Source: an uncultured Verrucomicrobiae bacterium (GTDB lineage: Bacteria; Verrucomicrobiota; Verrucomicrobiia; Limisphaerales; UBA1100). Taken from it: DNA of 64,000 bases. The stretch lies in contig CALKBX010000018.1 of NCBI GenBank assembly GCA_937775205.1, positions 1 to 64,000 of the forward strand. Direction: 5' to 3'. The notes under the pieces are model-generated. The model searched no databases and was not told where the DNA came from. It was given only the letters and a program-made list of their open reading frames with translations. Within the stretch, counting starts at the first letter, position 1. The number at the start of each line of letters is the position of its first letter. Shown here piece by piece: positions 8,185 to 17,700 of the stretch. The position numbers and the translations under genes were made by a program.

Positions 8185-9669
8185 CTAATTCCACGATTTC
8201 AATGTGTCCATGGTATCCTCGGCGTTGATCAGTCCAATACGGCCGGTCGCATTGGCTGGCAGTGCGAAGCTTTCGATCAGGATATCGTCAAGATAGAATT
8301 CCATTAACGATCCTCTGACAAGTAAGCGAAATGATGCTGGGCTACCGAACGTCATCTCCCGGTCGACGCGCTTCTCCATCTTGAAATCTGTGCCGTCCGC
8401 GTTTATCAGGCCCAACTCAGCGACCCCACTGCTGTCGATCAACAGGCCAGCTCCAAAATTATTCGTGCATTCAACGTACACCCCGCAGCGTGGCGAATCC
8501 TTTCCCTTCGGCAGCCGCAGGCTTCCCTCAATAATGAGTCCCTGTTTCGTGTCGAAGGAATTGCCGAGCAAGGCCACCGCGGCGTTGGAATCAACCGGCT
8601 TTTCAACGGCGATTGTCCGGTGTTTCATCTTCTCGTTTCCTTTCCACCACCCGAACCGCAGCGTTCCCTCGTCATCGATACGCACGTCCTTTATTGGTGC
8701 GAATGAGACCTGTACGTCCCGAGCCTGGGTGAAATGACAGGCCAGCATGCCCTCGGGGTGACGGAAGAAGCGAGAGAAGTAGGTATGCCCTGTTAAGACC
8801 TTGTAATTCTTCTTTGCCTTGCGAAAGGGGCCTTCGGGTCGATCTGCAACAAGTGTCGTCATGGCGGGATAGTGGCCGAACAACATGTAGTACTTGTCAC
8901 CGATCTTCTCCACCGCGCCGACCTCTCCACTGTTCTCATCATCGATAACTCTGGGAGGCGCAAGTGCTTTCCAGTGCACGCCATCGAGCGACTCGCCGAA
9001 GCCGAATATTCCGTCAGCGGCGTCCTTCTTCGAGCGATCCGGACCTGCGGTCCAGTAACCGTAGAGTCCGCCACCTGGCTTGGGAGTGGTCCAAATGCAG
9101 TCCCAGCGTCCCTTCTTCTTGTACCATTGTTCGTTCTGTACGAATCGGTATTCTTCCCCCTTTAAGCGGGTCCAGTGAAGGAGGTCCGTAGATTCGGCAA
9201 AGTAGATGTTCTGAGGCTCCCCGGGCATCTGCTCGGAGAAATTCATATAGAATTTGCCGTCCTTTTCGAAGGCAGGTGACTTCCAGGTCGAACCGGTACC
9301 CATCCCCTTGGCTCCCGGAGTCTTTTTTAGGATCGGCCCCTTTTCAGTCCAGTGTACGCCATCAGGCGACGTGGCCATGGAAATATTGTCCCAGTGCCAG
9401 CGATTGGTGATATTTGCGAGGTAGTACAGGAAGTATGTTCCTTCATGATGGTGGAGCCAAACATCCCACATGTTTCCAGTTTCTTGGTGTTGTGCTTTGT
9501 AGAACATCGATTGCACATTCTTGCCTGAAACCGGCCGATTGGTGTCACCGTCCGACTTCCTCGATACACCCTTACTAGGGGTTCCCAGACAACCGGCGAA
9601 CAACAGGATGGTTGCAATCAGCAGGAAAGACGAAAACAACTTCAAATAAGATCGACTCATAAAAGTCAT
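8185..9669 (-). CDS. GH32/GH43-like glycosidase-type lipoprotein
   Basis: The start chosen at 9669 has CAAAGGAG at SD distance. It yields a lipoprotein signal ending LLFAGC, so the mature protein is lipid-anchored at the Cys. The next part has five-bladed-propeller features (YLANITNRWHWDNISMATS, DGVHWTEKGP, TWKSPAFEKDGKFYMNFS, GEVGAVEKIGDKYYMLFGHY). The C-terminus is a GH32-C-like beta sandwich (SFRLLVRGSLMEFYLDD...IESF). It is probably a sucrose/fructan- or arabinose-polymer-type hydrolase or a binding relative; exact activity is unknown. An in-frame ATG at 9702 lies 11 bases after promoter site A and could add 11 residues. Confidence 0.75.
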   Translation of the reverse strand: MTFMSRSYLKLFSSFLLIATILLFAGCLGTPSKGVSRKSDGDTNRPVSGKNVQSMFYKAQHQETGNMWDVWLHHHEGTYFLYYLANITNRWHWDNISMATSPDGVHWTEKGPILKKTPGAKGMGTGSTWKSPAFEKDGKFYMNFSEQMPGEPQNIYFAESTDLLHWTRLKGEEYRFVQNEQWYKKKGRWDCIWTTPKPGGGLYGYWTAGPDRSKKDAADGIFGFGESLDGVHWKALAPPRVIDDENSGEVGAVEKIGDKYYMLFGHYPAMTTLVADRPEGPFRKAKKNYKVLTGHTYFSRFFRHPEGMLACHFTQARDVQVSFAPIKDVRIDDEGTLRFGWWKGNEKMKHRTIAVEKPVDSNAAVALLGNSFDTKQGLIIEGSLRLPKGKDSPRCGVYVECTNNFGAGLLIDSSGVAELGLINADGTDFKMEKRVDREMTFGSPASFRLLVRGSLMEFYLDDILIESFALPANATGRIGLINAEDTMDTLKSWN

Positions 9670-9712
9670 GGTAAAACTCCTTTGCATTAAATGTTCATTC
9701 ATCTGCACTACC

Positions 9713-9738
9713 ACTCTCGGCGATGCAGAATCTGGACA
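9713..9738 (-). promoter_or_regulatory. ECF-type promoter motif, site A
   Basis: Reverse strand: TGTCCAGAT, 16 bases ending GCCGAGAG, then T. It lies 44 bases before the start of the GH32-like lipoprotein gene. The block, spacing and flanking AT tract match sites B-E. The longest in-frame extension of the lipoprotein gene runs through this motif, which argues for one of the downstream starts. Confidence 0.7.
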
Positions 9739-9875
9739 GATGATTTTCAATTTAGTTTCAGGATGTTCATGTTATTACCTCGGGTGTGTTACACGCGTAC
9801 TTCTTATTCATTTCGCAAAACGAGTAAACGCAAGGCCAGCTCGTGGATGTAAACGGAAATTGGGTTCCCAGCAGA

Positions 9876-11450
9876 TCATTTTTCAGAAGATTTGGCCTTG
9901 CGTTGCTTTTCCTTCTCGGCTCTCTCGGCTTCAATTCGATCGAACGCCTTGATCACCGCGGCCGGCCAGCGGAACTCAGGCGCGTCGGCCGGATCGAAGC
10001 CGCTTAAGTGTGGCTCGTCCAGTCTTTTCGCCACGGGCACATAGACCCATTTATTTTGTCGAAACGTACTGTCGAGCAGTTTGGCGAATTCCGGACAGTG
10101 TGTTCTCAACAGCTTGCGGGTGGTCAGGTGGCAGACGAGCTCTCCTTGGGGCCCGAGCACTGTGAACGAGTTCGACCCTCTGCCAGACTTGGGCCTCTTC
10201 CTTCCGTTGCACTCGAACCATGTCTGAACGCCTTCGGCCCAGAACTCCCCGATGCCACCGTCGATCGCGTATCCACCGAAGCGGCCACTTTGCTTCGCTT
10301 GGTCGAATAGCACCCTAAGTCGCACGTTGAACTCCTTGCCAAGGACACTGTGAATTCCGTGGGCGAATTCGTGAACGAAGATGTTTTCACCCTGATAAGG
10401 ATCTCCCTTGAGGTTCAACAAATTTTCTTCGGCACAACTGACCGGCCTCGACCCTAGGCCTCGCGCGCGATAGGCCCACCAAAGCGACATGTTTCGGCAG
10501 TCGGGCAGGTCGGTCTGCAGTTCGCAGTAAGCCATCACAGCCACGAACATCTTTCGCTTTTCGCAAAGATCCCTTATCAGGTCAGGCCGATTGGCGAGCA
10601 TCTTCTTTGCCAGGTATCCCGCTTCTCCCAGAGCGTATAATGAAACTTTCTCTGAACCCGCGACCACGAGGCCATCGGCGACGATGTGTTGTTTGTAAAA
10701 CGGGTCGAGCGTTTTTCGTAGCGCCTCGGGGCTATACGGATTCAATATTTTTTCCCAGAGCGAGAACCGCTGGGGCGAGAGTTTCTTCAACTCCGCCAGA
10801 TGTTTGGGGCCCGCGTCCAGACAGACGGCGTATACCTGGGCGAATTCGCCGAGATCTTCATGGCGTACTTTATCGCCATAGTCGGAGACGGAGATTTTAT
10901 CCGCTTTGATGGCCTCTTCCCACTTGTCAAGTATCTTGGGATCTGACTGCGTGGCGACCTGCTCCAGCGTGTGACCCGCTTCATGGGCGATTACCAATGC
11001 GTCGGCATGAGGAACCAGATTGATATATCCTTTTCCGCCATGCGCTCTTGCTCCTCCGAGGTCCGCATAGATCGCGATCCCGTCTTCTCCCTTGTCAGAC
11101 ACAGCCACGCACGCGCTCATGTAGGAGTTGGGAAGCTTCTCAAGACGTGCGACCAGTTGCTCGAGCTTGGCGCCGGTCGCATCTTCAATGGTCAGCTTGA
11201 ACCGATACTCGCCGGAGGTCGCGACCCACTGCTTGCCGGCGACGCGACCGTTTCTCATTTGAACGGCCTCGGGCCCGGACACCACCTTTATTTTTGTCGT
11301 ACTGTTCTGCCCGAATTTTTTAAAGATCGGTTTGAAGTGCGATTTTAACTGGTCTTTTGCGCTAGCGACCGTCGCAACGACGACCCGGATACCGTAGTTG
11401 TAGCGGACCTGCTTGGGACCGACCCACCTGGCGCGTTGTGAGGAGCGGGA
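9876..11450 (-). CDS. double-HExxH metallopeptidase-like region; C-terminal part of a frameshifted FGE-like fusion gene
   Basis: In frame from about 11450 this encodes the end of an FGE-type domain (RARWVGPKQVRYNYGIRVVVA) followed directly by ~480 residues with two zinc-peptidase motifs: VIAHEAGHTLEQ and, ~180 residues later, FVHEFAHGIHSV. The second is followed by an acidic-aromatic EFWAEGVQTWFE stretch as in gluzincin/anthrax-lethal-factor-like folds. The C-terminus is highly charged. There is no start signal at the frame break, so I read it as the second half of the gene beginning at 12339, separated by one extra base in GGG at 11447-11449 (plus-strand numbering). A secreted peptidase role is inferred. 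Confidence 0.7.
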   Translation of the reverse strand, partial: SRSSQRARWVGPKQVRYNYGIRVVVATVASAKDQLKSHFKPIFKKFGQNSTTKIKVVSGPEAVQMRNGRVAGKQWVATSGEYRFKLTIEDATGAKLEQLVARLEKLPNSYMSACVAVSDKGEDGIAIYADLGGARAHGGKGYINLVPHADALVIAHEAGHTLEQVATQSDPKILDKWEEAIKADKISVSDYGDKVRHEDLGEFAQVYAVCLDAGPKHLAELKKLSPQRFSLWEKILNPYSPEALRKTLDPFYKQHIVADGLVVAGSEKVSLYALGEAGYLAKKMLANRPDLIRDLCEKRKMFVAVMAYCELQTDLPDCRNMSLWWAYRARGLGSRPVSCAEENLLNLKGDPYQGENIFVHEFAHGIHSVLGKEFNVRLRVLFDQAKQSGRFGGYAIDGGIGEFWAEGVQTWFECNGRKRPKSGRGSNSFTVLGPQGELVCHLTTRKLLRTHCPEFAKLLDSTFRQNKWVYVPVAKRLDEPHLSGFDPADAPEFRWPAAVIKAFDRIEAERAEKEKQRKAKSSEK

Positions 11451-12339
11451 CACGGATGGGAGCGCTGTGAAACGACCCACTGCGCAGACAGCGCAGATCG
11501 GTTTCCTTGGTGTTCTCCGGATCAACACTCGGTGACCTGCTGTAGAAGTCCTTGTCATACCAGTCACTACAGAATTCCCAGACGTTACCGTGCATGTCAT
11601 ACAAGCCCCAGGCGTTGGGCTTCAACTGGCCGACCCGGTGGGCGTAGTCTTCCTTCTGCCCCGCGTTTATCCCGCCGTACCAGCCGTGGTCGATGAGTTT
11701 CGACAGGTCATCTCCGAAGGAAAAAGTCGTGGTAGTTCCCGCGCGGCAGGCATACTCCCATTGCGCTTCGGTCGGCAGGGAGACGGTCATGCCGGTCTTC
11801 TTCGAGAGCTTGCGGCAGAACTCGATTGCATCGTAAGAGCTCATCCAGACAGCGGGATAGTCGTCAAAGCCTTGTGGTCTCGGTTGTGCAGCCGCCATCT
11901 TTTCTCCCTCGCCCGTCTCTGTCATCCATGGTTCAGTGCCCATCACGGCCTTCCACTGGGCCTGCGTCAGCTCGTAGATGCCCATGTAGAAGGGCTTGCT
12001 GATCGTCACCTCATGGGCAGGATACTCATCTGACAGGTGCTCCTCCTCGCCCCCGACCTTCTTGATCGTTTCCGCCGGGGTGTCGTGGTTGCCCATCTTG
12101 AACTTGCCGGCTGGAATGAGCACGAGCTTCATCGATACACCCTTACCAAGGTCCAGGCTGAGATCTTTGCTGACGGTATCGCCGCCGAGTTTTTCCGCTT
12201 GGCCGAACGCTACCGGCACAAAAGCCAGCAGCGCAACCGTCAGGATGGTTGCCGTCAGCAGGAAAGACGAAAACGATTTCGGGTGGGAGCGACTCGCGGA
12301 AGTCAGGGCAGGGTTCCTTTGCGTTGGGTGCTCATTCAT
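11362..12339 (-). CDS. formylglycine-generating-enzyme-like (SUMF1/FGE family) domain; N-terminal part of frameshifted fusion
   Basis: A signal peptide (SSFLLTATILTVALLAFVPVAFGQ) is followed by an FGE-sulfatase domain: LVLIPAGKFKMGN, ISKPFYMGIYELTQAQWKAVMG, YPAVWMSSYDAIEFCRKLSKKTG, SLPTEAQWEYACRAGTTT, NAWGLYDMHGNVWEFCSDWY. The frame then breaks after GSFHSAPIRV; the true continuation is in the frame of the peptidase region. The paired catalytic cysteines of genuine FGEs are not visible in the C-terminal GSFHSAP segment, so sulfatase activation is doubtful. ATG at 12339 lies 11 bases after promoter site B; the homologous SD-start of the 9.7 kb gene is CTG here. Confidence 0.75.
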   Translation of the reverse strand: MNEHPTQRNPALTSASRSHPKSFSSFLLTATILTVALLAFVPVAFGQAEKLGGDTVSKDLSLDLGKGVSMKLVLIPAGKFKMGNHDTPAETIKKVGGEEEHLSDEYPAHEVTISKPFYMGIYELTQAQWKAVMGTEPWMTETGEGEKMAAAQPRPQGFDDYPAVWMSSYDAIEFCRKLSKKTGMTVSLPTEAQWEYACRAGTTTTFSFGDDLSKLIDHGWYGGINAGQKEDYAHRVGQLKPNAWGLYDMHGNVWEFCSDWYDKDFYSRSPSVDPENTKETDLRCLRSGSFHSAPIRVPLLTTRQVGRSQAGPLQLRYPGRRCDGR

Positions 12340-12349
12340 ACGTGCTACT

Positions 12350-12375
12350 ACTACCGGCGATGCAGAATCTGGACA
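12350..12375 (-). promoter_or_regulatory. ECF-type promoter motif, site B
   Basis: Reverse strand: TGTCCAGAT, 16 bases ending GCCGGTAG, then T, directly before the FGE-like fusion gene. The 5' leader after the motif is also similar to site A (ATGAATGA, then GCAAAGGA). Confidence 0.7.
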
Positions 12376-12487
12376 AATAATTTTTAAATTAGTGACGATC
12401 AAAATTCCCGTTGCGAATATTTCCCCCGATGATGATCGCCGCGGTAGGCTCTAGGAAACCCGGCTCGAAAAAGCAATTTACGAGCAA

Positions 12488-13588
12488 TCATTCTGAAGTG
12501 TCTCCGAGCACGAGGATGTCCCAGAAGCGCTCTCCGATCTTGACGGAGGCCTCCTTCTTCAGGCCGCCTTTGTTGTCGATGGCATACGCGGCGAGGGAAC
12601 CTTGTTTGGAGGAGGTGACGAACAGGTGATCTCCGTGCGGCGACATCCCAAGCGCCCAGGGGATGCTGTCGGTTGCCGTCATGCCGAGTGATTTCAGCCG
12701 CCCGCCCTCCCCGATCGCATAGCCGAACACCGCGTTCAGGGGTTTGCCGAAACCGCGCACTGGGACGTAAAGAAACCGCCCGTCAGGAGTGATGACGATG
12801 TCCGATGCAGCCAACCCCTCCGCTGGCGGCGTCTCCAACGCCGCACAGATCTGCAGCTGTTGCAGGCCGCCCCTTGGGCCGATTTTGTAAGCGCTGACGC
12901 CGAGCTGTTGTTCGTTGCTGAAATAGACGTACGGCTTGGTCGGGTGGAACGCCAGGTGACGCGGCCCGACCGCATCCGGTATTTCGATGTTGGCCGGCGC
13001 ACCCGGGCTCAGTTTGCCGGTCTCCGGGTCGAAGCGGTACTGGTAGAGCGCGTTCTCCTCTTTGACATAGGGGACGTAGACCGAGCGGTTGTCAGAGCTG
13101 ACGCCGACCGAATGCGCCATGGTTTTCTTCTCGTTGCGCGAGTCGACCAGCTTCTCGGGAAGGCCTTCGGCGTCCAGGCGGTAGACATCGAGATTGCCGG
13201 ATTCGTACGACGACCCGAGCAGATAGCGCCCGCTGCGATCCAGGCTGAGGAAACAGTAGCCGCTCTTGAACGGCATCTCCCGGACCTTTTCGATCTTCCC
13301 GTCATCGTTCACAGCATACACGAACCCGCGGCCGTCCTTGGCGCCGATGTAGAGCAGGTTGTGGTCGGGGTGATGGGTGATCGAGCCGGCCGGGGCACCG
13401 AGCGGCTCCGACTGCACGACTTCGAGGATGGGCTTGCCGTCCTTCTCATGGAATTTGACCACCACGGCCTTTTCCTCGCCGATGCTCACGCCGTAGATCA
13501 TCAGCGGTATGGCATCCTTGGCGAAGAGAGGGCTTGTGGTCGCGAACAGCGTCAGGGTTAGCGATAGAGGGAGAAGACGTGTCATCAT
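12488..13588 (-). CDS. secreted lactonase, seven-bladed beta-propeller (PF10282-like)
   Basis: 366 residues. The signal peptide is LPLSLTLTLFATTSPLFAK, followed by a propeller of the 6-phosphogluconolactonase type. Typical strands are ITHHPDHNLLYIGAKDG, FLSLDRSGRYLLGSSYESGNLDVYRL, GPRHLAFHPTKPYVYFSNEQ, DIVITPDGRFLYVPVRG and MSPHGDHLFVTSSKQG. The cytosolic Pgl enzyme has no signal peptide, so this exported relative probably acts on another lactone or is a binding propeller. An alternative start is the second ATG at 13585. It is the last gene of the long unit and begins 14 bases after the small ORF. A separate promoter for the next unit (site B) follows. Confidence 0.85.
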   Translation of the reverse strand: MMTRLLPLSLTLTLFATTSPLFAKDAIPLMIYGVSIGEEKAVVVKFHEKDGKPILEVVQSEPLGAPAGSITHHPDHNLLYIGAKDGRGFVYAVNDDGKIEKVREMPFKSGYCFLSLDRSGRYLLGSSYESGNLDVYRLDAEGLPEKLVDSRNEKKTMAHSVGVSSDNRSVYVPYVKEENALYQYRFDPETGKLSPGAPANIEIPDAVGPRHLAFHPTKPYVYFSNEQQLGVSAYKIGPRGGLQQLQICAALETPPAEGLAASDIVITPDGRFLYVPVRGFGKPLNAVFGYAIGEGGRLKSLGMTATDSIPWALGMSPHGDHLFVTSSKQGSLAAYAIDNKGGLKKEASVKIGERFWDILVLGDTSE

Positions 13589-13602
13589 GGTGAAAAAAAG
13601 TG

Positions 13603-13737
13603 TTAATTACTCGGAAGCACATCTGCTTGATAGTCGTAGGTCTTGCTGGCTGGTGCAGCGTCCGCCACCCAGAGTGGCGTTGTGCAGCACAGTAAGAGTG
13701 CGATCAGAAGTGCTTTAATTTCGTGTAGTAGATTCAC
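13603..13737 (-). CDS. 44-residue signal-peptide-like ORF (truncated third relative of the giant genes?)
   Basis: A GTG start lies 2 bases after the stop of the giant gene, and the frame encodes MNLLHEIKALLIALLLCC...DAAPASKTYDYQADVLPSN-stop. The spacing and GTG mirror the junction between the two giant paralogues, and the N-terminus resembles theirs (MKLPNKIKPFLITLSLC). It may be a real small secreted peptide or the leftover 5' end of a third tandem copy. Confidence 0.4.
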   Translation of the reverse strand: MNLLHEIKALLIALLLCCTTPLWVADAAPASKTYDYQADVLPSN

Positions 13738-13739
13738 AG

Positions 13740-14156
13740 TTAATCTCGTTTCTTAATCACCGCCGCCTTAATCAGTTCGCGGGCTTCTATCACTTCTTCA
13801 CTCTGCGGGGCGAGCTTCTTCAGCTTCTGGTAGACCTTGCCGGCGGCGGGCAGGTCGCCTTCGTTGAGCTTGACTTTGACCTGGGTCATGATCAGCAGGC
13901 GGCGCTGCCCGTCATTCATGTCTGCCTCGAGCATCTGCTCGGCGAGTATGGCTGCTCTCGGGTCGCCCAAATTGGCGTAGACGGCGATCACGCTGACCAT
14001 GAACTCCGGATCGAGACGCAACATCGGCCAGGTGACCAGCGAGGACTCGATCAGAGCCAAGGCATGCGAGCGGTCGTTGGCGGACGCTTTGGCCATTCGC
14101 CGAATCCGCATCCGTGCCTGCTCGACATACTCTTGTTCCACTCCGACAAGGGCCAT
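13740..14156 (-). CDS. copy 2 segment 5: TPR-like C-terminus
   Basis: 138 codons, nearly the same as the copy 1 end. Helical motifs are AILAEQMLEADMNDGQRRLL and AGKVYQKLKKLAPQSEE, with a basic tail ending KKRD. The frame is open upstream to about 14150. Confidence 0.6.
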   Translation of the reverse strand: MALVGVEQEYVEQARMRIRRMAKASANDRSHALALIESSLVTWPMLRLDPEFMVSVIAVYANLGDPRAAILAEQMLEADMNDGQRRLLIMTQVKVKLNEGDLPAAGKVYQKLKKLAPQSEEVIEARELIKAAVIKKRD

Positions 14157-14728
14157 CCGCCGCGGTGCAGCTTGATCAGCAAGGCTTTCGCTTCCTCGCG
14201 CTTCCCTTCTGCCAACAAGGCACCTGCCTGGAGACGGATGCTGGCGATGTCGCCCGCGGTCAAGGAGCGGACGAACTCTTTAGGGAAACCGACGTGCAGC
14301 CCTCTGGCAGACTCGTCGAGTCGCTGAGGGTCTCTTCGCTGTCGAGCGTTGAGATAAGTCAGCGTCACCGGATGCACGCCCGGTTCGAGATGCACCGTGC
14401 CGTGTTTCACTTCCTTGGCGGCTTTTCCCTGCCCGTCGTTATGAACCACGATTTCCGAACCGACCACCAGCTGGCTAATGTTCTCGTACGAGTGCAACGA
14501 AAACGTGTAATCACCCGCCTTCTCGACCTTCAGATAGCCGGTGGCCTTCACGCCAGAGGGGTGAGCGGTCCACTGATCAGAGCCGTCCTCCATTCTGGCA
14601 GACTTCCAGTAGGGAAGCAGAGCATCACTGAGATACGCCTCGTCAATGGAAGTGAGATGAGACTGTCCACCTCGAAAACGTGCGTCGAGTACGCGGATAC
14701 CATCCTCGTTCGGGGGCTTAGCTGCCAT
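14051..14728 (-). CDS. copy 2 segment 4: second PA14-like unit
   Basis: GYLKVEKAGDYTFSLHSYEN, HLEPGVHPVTLTYLN and a helical end (LLAEGKREEAKALLIKLHR) match the downstream unit of copy 1. In copy 1 about 40 codons before this point are deleted. The frame breaks again near 14150. Confidence 0.55.
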   Translation of the reverse strand: MAAKPPNEDGIRVLDARFRGGQSHLTSIDEAYLSDALLPYWKSARMEDGSDQWTAHPSGVKATGYLKVEKAGDYTFSLHSYENISQLVVGSEIVVHNDGQGKAAKEVKHGTVHLEPGVHPVTLTYLNARQRRDPQRLDESARGLHVGFPKEFVRSLTAGDIASIRLQAGALLAEGKREEAKALLIKLHRGGWPLSEWNKSMSSRHGCGFGEWPKRPPTTARMPWL

Positions 14729-17700
14729 GTGGTGCCACTGAGATGCTCCTGGTCAATGTGCCTGATGACCCCCTGCTTGGCCGGTTTCAGCGCATCGAAG
14801 TCCGGCAGTTTCTCCCACCGGCCATCGTAACTGGCAACCTTCATTCCTGGCTCTTCGCAGGCCTTGGTGGTGTAGAGCCCGACCGGATAGTTTTCAAAAC
14901 CAATCGCCGGGCGGTTCGGGCCTTTCCCGGGTGGTAGCCAAGGGACCGATTTGAAGCGTCCGTTACCCAAAAGGGCAAAGCGCTCGCCGCCTTCGCCGGT
15001 TTTACTATCCCATTTTTGGGCATGCCCCTTGCCTGCGTGGACAGAAACCAACTCTTTGCCGTCGCCGCTGTACATCACCTTGAGCGCGCGATCATCGGTG
15101 TCGTACACGCTCCGCCGCGGGACCATCGTCTGTTTCTTTCCCGACGCCAGGTCCCATTGGTTGATGAAACCCTCCTGGCTTCCCGAAGCGAGTCGTTTGC
15201 CATCCGGCGAGAAGGCCAGCGACAAGACCCGGCCCGGCATGCCCTCGGAGAACTCATCAAGATAGGGGATATAGTTGTGCGTCTCTACAACGATATCTTC
15301 GGCGCGGGCGACACGGGAATCGAGCGTGCGCAGCGTCTTGCCGGTGCTCGCGTCCCACAGCCGAATGTGGGTCTTGTCGATTGCGCTGGCGATGCTCTTG
15401 CCGTCCGCAGAGTAGGCCACAGCTTCTACCGGCCCGGAATGTCCGGCGAGCGTCAGTAGTTTTTTACCGGAGGACGAATCCCAGACCTTAACCGTCCGGT
15501 CATGACTGGCCGACGCCAGCCGTGTGCCGTCCGGCGAAAAGGCCAGCGCGGTCACTTCCCCGTCGTGCCCGACGAATGAGTGGAGCACCTTCCTGTTGAT
15601 AAGATCCAGCAGCGTAATACGATAGTCCGCGCTGCCCACTGCGAGCCGCTTGCCGTCTGGCGAATAGGCAAGTGATACGAGGGCAACGTCACCGATGCGG
15701 ATCGTTTGCGCTGAATCGGCTGTGTTTACCTCCTTTACTGCTATTGTCTTATCGACGTCCCACAAGCGGACGCTGCCGTATTGGTATCCCGATGCGAGTT
15801 GCTTGCCGTCAGGTGAGAAGGCGAGCGAGCGCGCCGCATCGTAAATGGGATACACAATCTCATATTGTTTCGTGACGACCAATGGGCTGCCGGCCTTCTC
15901 TATTTTGAGCCTCCCGCCGTAGGTGGCGACGCTATACCTCAAATCTGACGCCAAAATGACGGGAGACGCCAGCGCCCCAAGATTCGACCAGGGATTGGGC
16001 TGAAACAACCAGGTGATGCGGTTCTTGCCGCCTTTTTTCAGAAGCTTGGCCGGGATGACGATGTTTTCATCCGGCCATTGCCTCATGCGCCCGAGCGGCT
16101 CGCCGTTAATCCAGACGTGGTCGGTCTGGTCTTTTTGCCAATGTTGGGTTTTTATGGGCGTGCCAGCCTTAAATATGAGCTGGTTGCCCTCCCAGTCCGC
16201 GGGCAGATCGAAGTCCCGGGCCAACCAGAACCCCCGGTTGTTTTTGAAGGGGATATGCCAGCCGTCGCTTAGCATTTTCTGCAGCGATGTGCGCCCGCGG
16301 ATAGGCGAGTATGAATAATCGTCGTCATAAAGGTCATAGCCGATCCGGTGGCGCGGCCGCTCGATGGGCGACCATTCCAACTCAGCCGTCAGTGCGGCGA
16401 GCTTATCGCTGTCTCCAATAGGACGGCCCTCGCGGGCCTCGGCAAATTGCCAGGAGTCGACCATGTCGACGGCCGGTTTGGTCTGCTGAAATTTCTCGAG
16501 CAGCGCCAACGCAGATTCCGTGTCGCCGCGGACGGACAGCTTAATATCCGAGAGCGCCAACGCGGCCGTTCTCCACTGAGAGCTGCCGGCGGGAGCACGC
16601 TCGAGCACGGCGGCCAGGAGCTTTTCGGCGGCAGCGTAGTGAGCGCGGCTCGGCCCGCGTTCCGTGCGACTCAAATTCTGCGCGATCCGCAGCAATTCGC
16701 TGTACGAATACGCGGCGATCAAGTCATCGGCCCGTTCGGCCAGCACATCGCCGCTGCGTTTACGGGCGTGGCTATGCTTCTTAACGGCATCATCAAAGAT
16801 CTTGATGCGTGAGATAAGAAGAAGGTTTCGGTCGTCTGTCGTAGGACGCTGCCAAGTGGCAGAGTCCAGGGAGCCCTCGTCGAAGCCATTTCTAATACTG
16901 GCGTTATTCAACCACTCGTAGTAGTTGACCAGATCGTCCACCGGCACCCGCTCAAGCCTGCCTTCCTCCGCAAATTCCCAAACCTGCGCCAACAGAGGAT
17001 TAAAAGATGGTTGTTTTACGTCGTGAGCCCACGCACCGGTAATTACATCCTGACCCGATCGATTCATTAAATTACCGTCAGCCCAGTCGTCCACACTCAT
17101 ATGAACCGCGACCTCGCCGGCGGCGCGGGCGAGCACCTTGCCGCCCGGGGCATCCAAGACCTCGAGCTGCACCTTCCTGATGCCGCCCCGCAAGAAGAGC
17201 TTGCGGATCTGTTTGCCTTCGGCCGTGCGGCCGTCGTCGAATCGCCAGCGATAGACGGCGTCGGCGGAAGCACCCGGGGCATCGGCGCTGAAGCGATACC
17301 AGTTCAGGGCATACTTGGGATAGCCAATGCTGGGATAGAGCCCACCTTGATGGGCGAGCGGATACCAATTGAACGAGGCGCTCGAGTCTTTCGCACGATG
17401 TTCCAGCGGCGCGGTCGTCGCAATCGCCAGCGGCTCCCAGACCATGTAGTTCCCGGATGTGCCTTCGTTTGTTTGGCCAAATAGCTGATAGCCTAAATAT
17501 TTATCTCCGTTAAGATCCTTCAGGCTCGGATTCTTCCACCACAGCCCGGCCCAACCCGCATGCCCGGTCGGGCCATATTGCAAGAGCTCGATACGATGTT
17601 GTCCTTTTTCTATTTTTAAATTGAGAAGTCGCCCCGATCCTGACCCGGGCGTCGAACTTCCATCCCGAAACGAGGCGACCAAGTGGCCGTCCAGCAGCAC

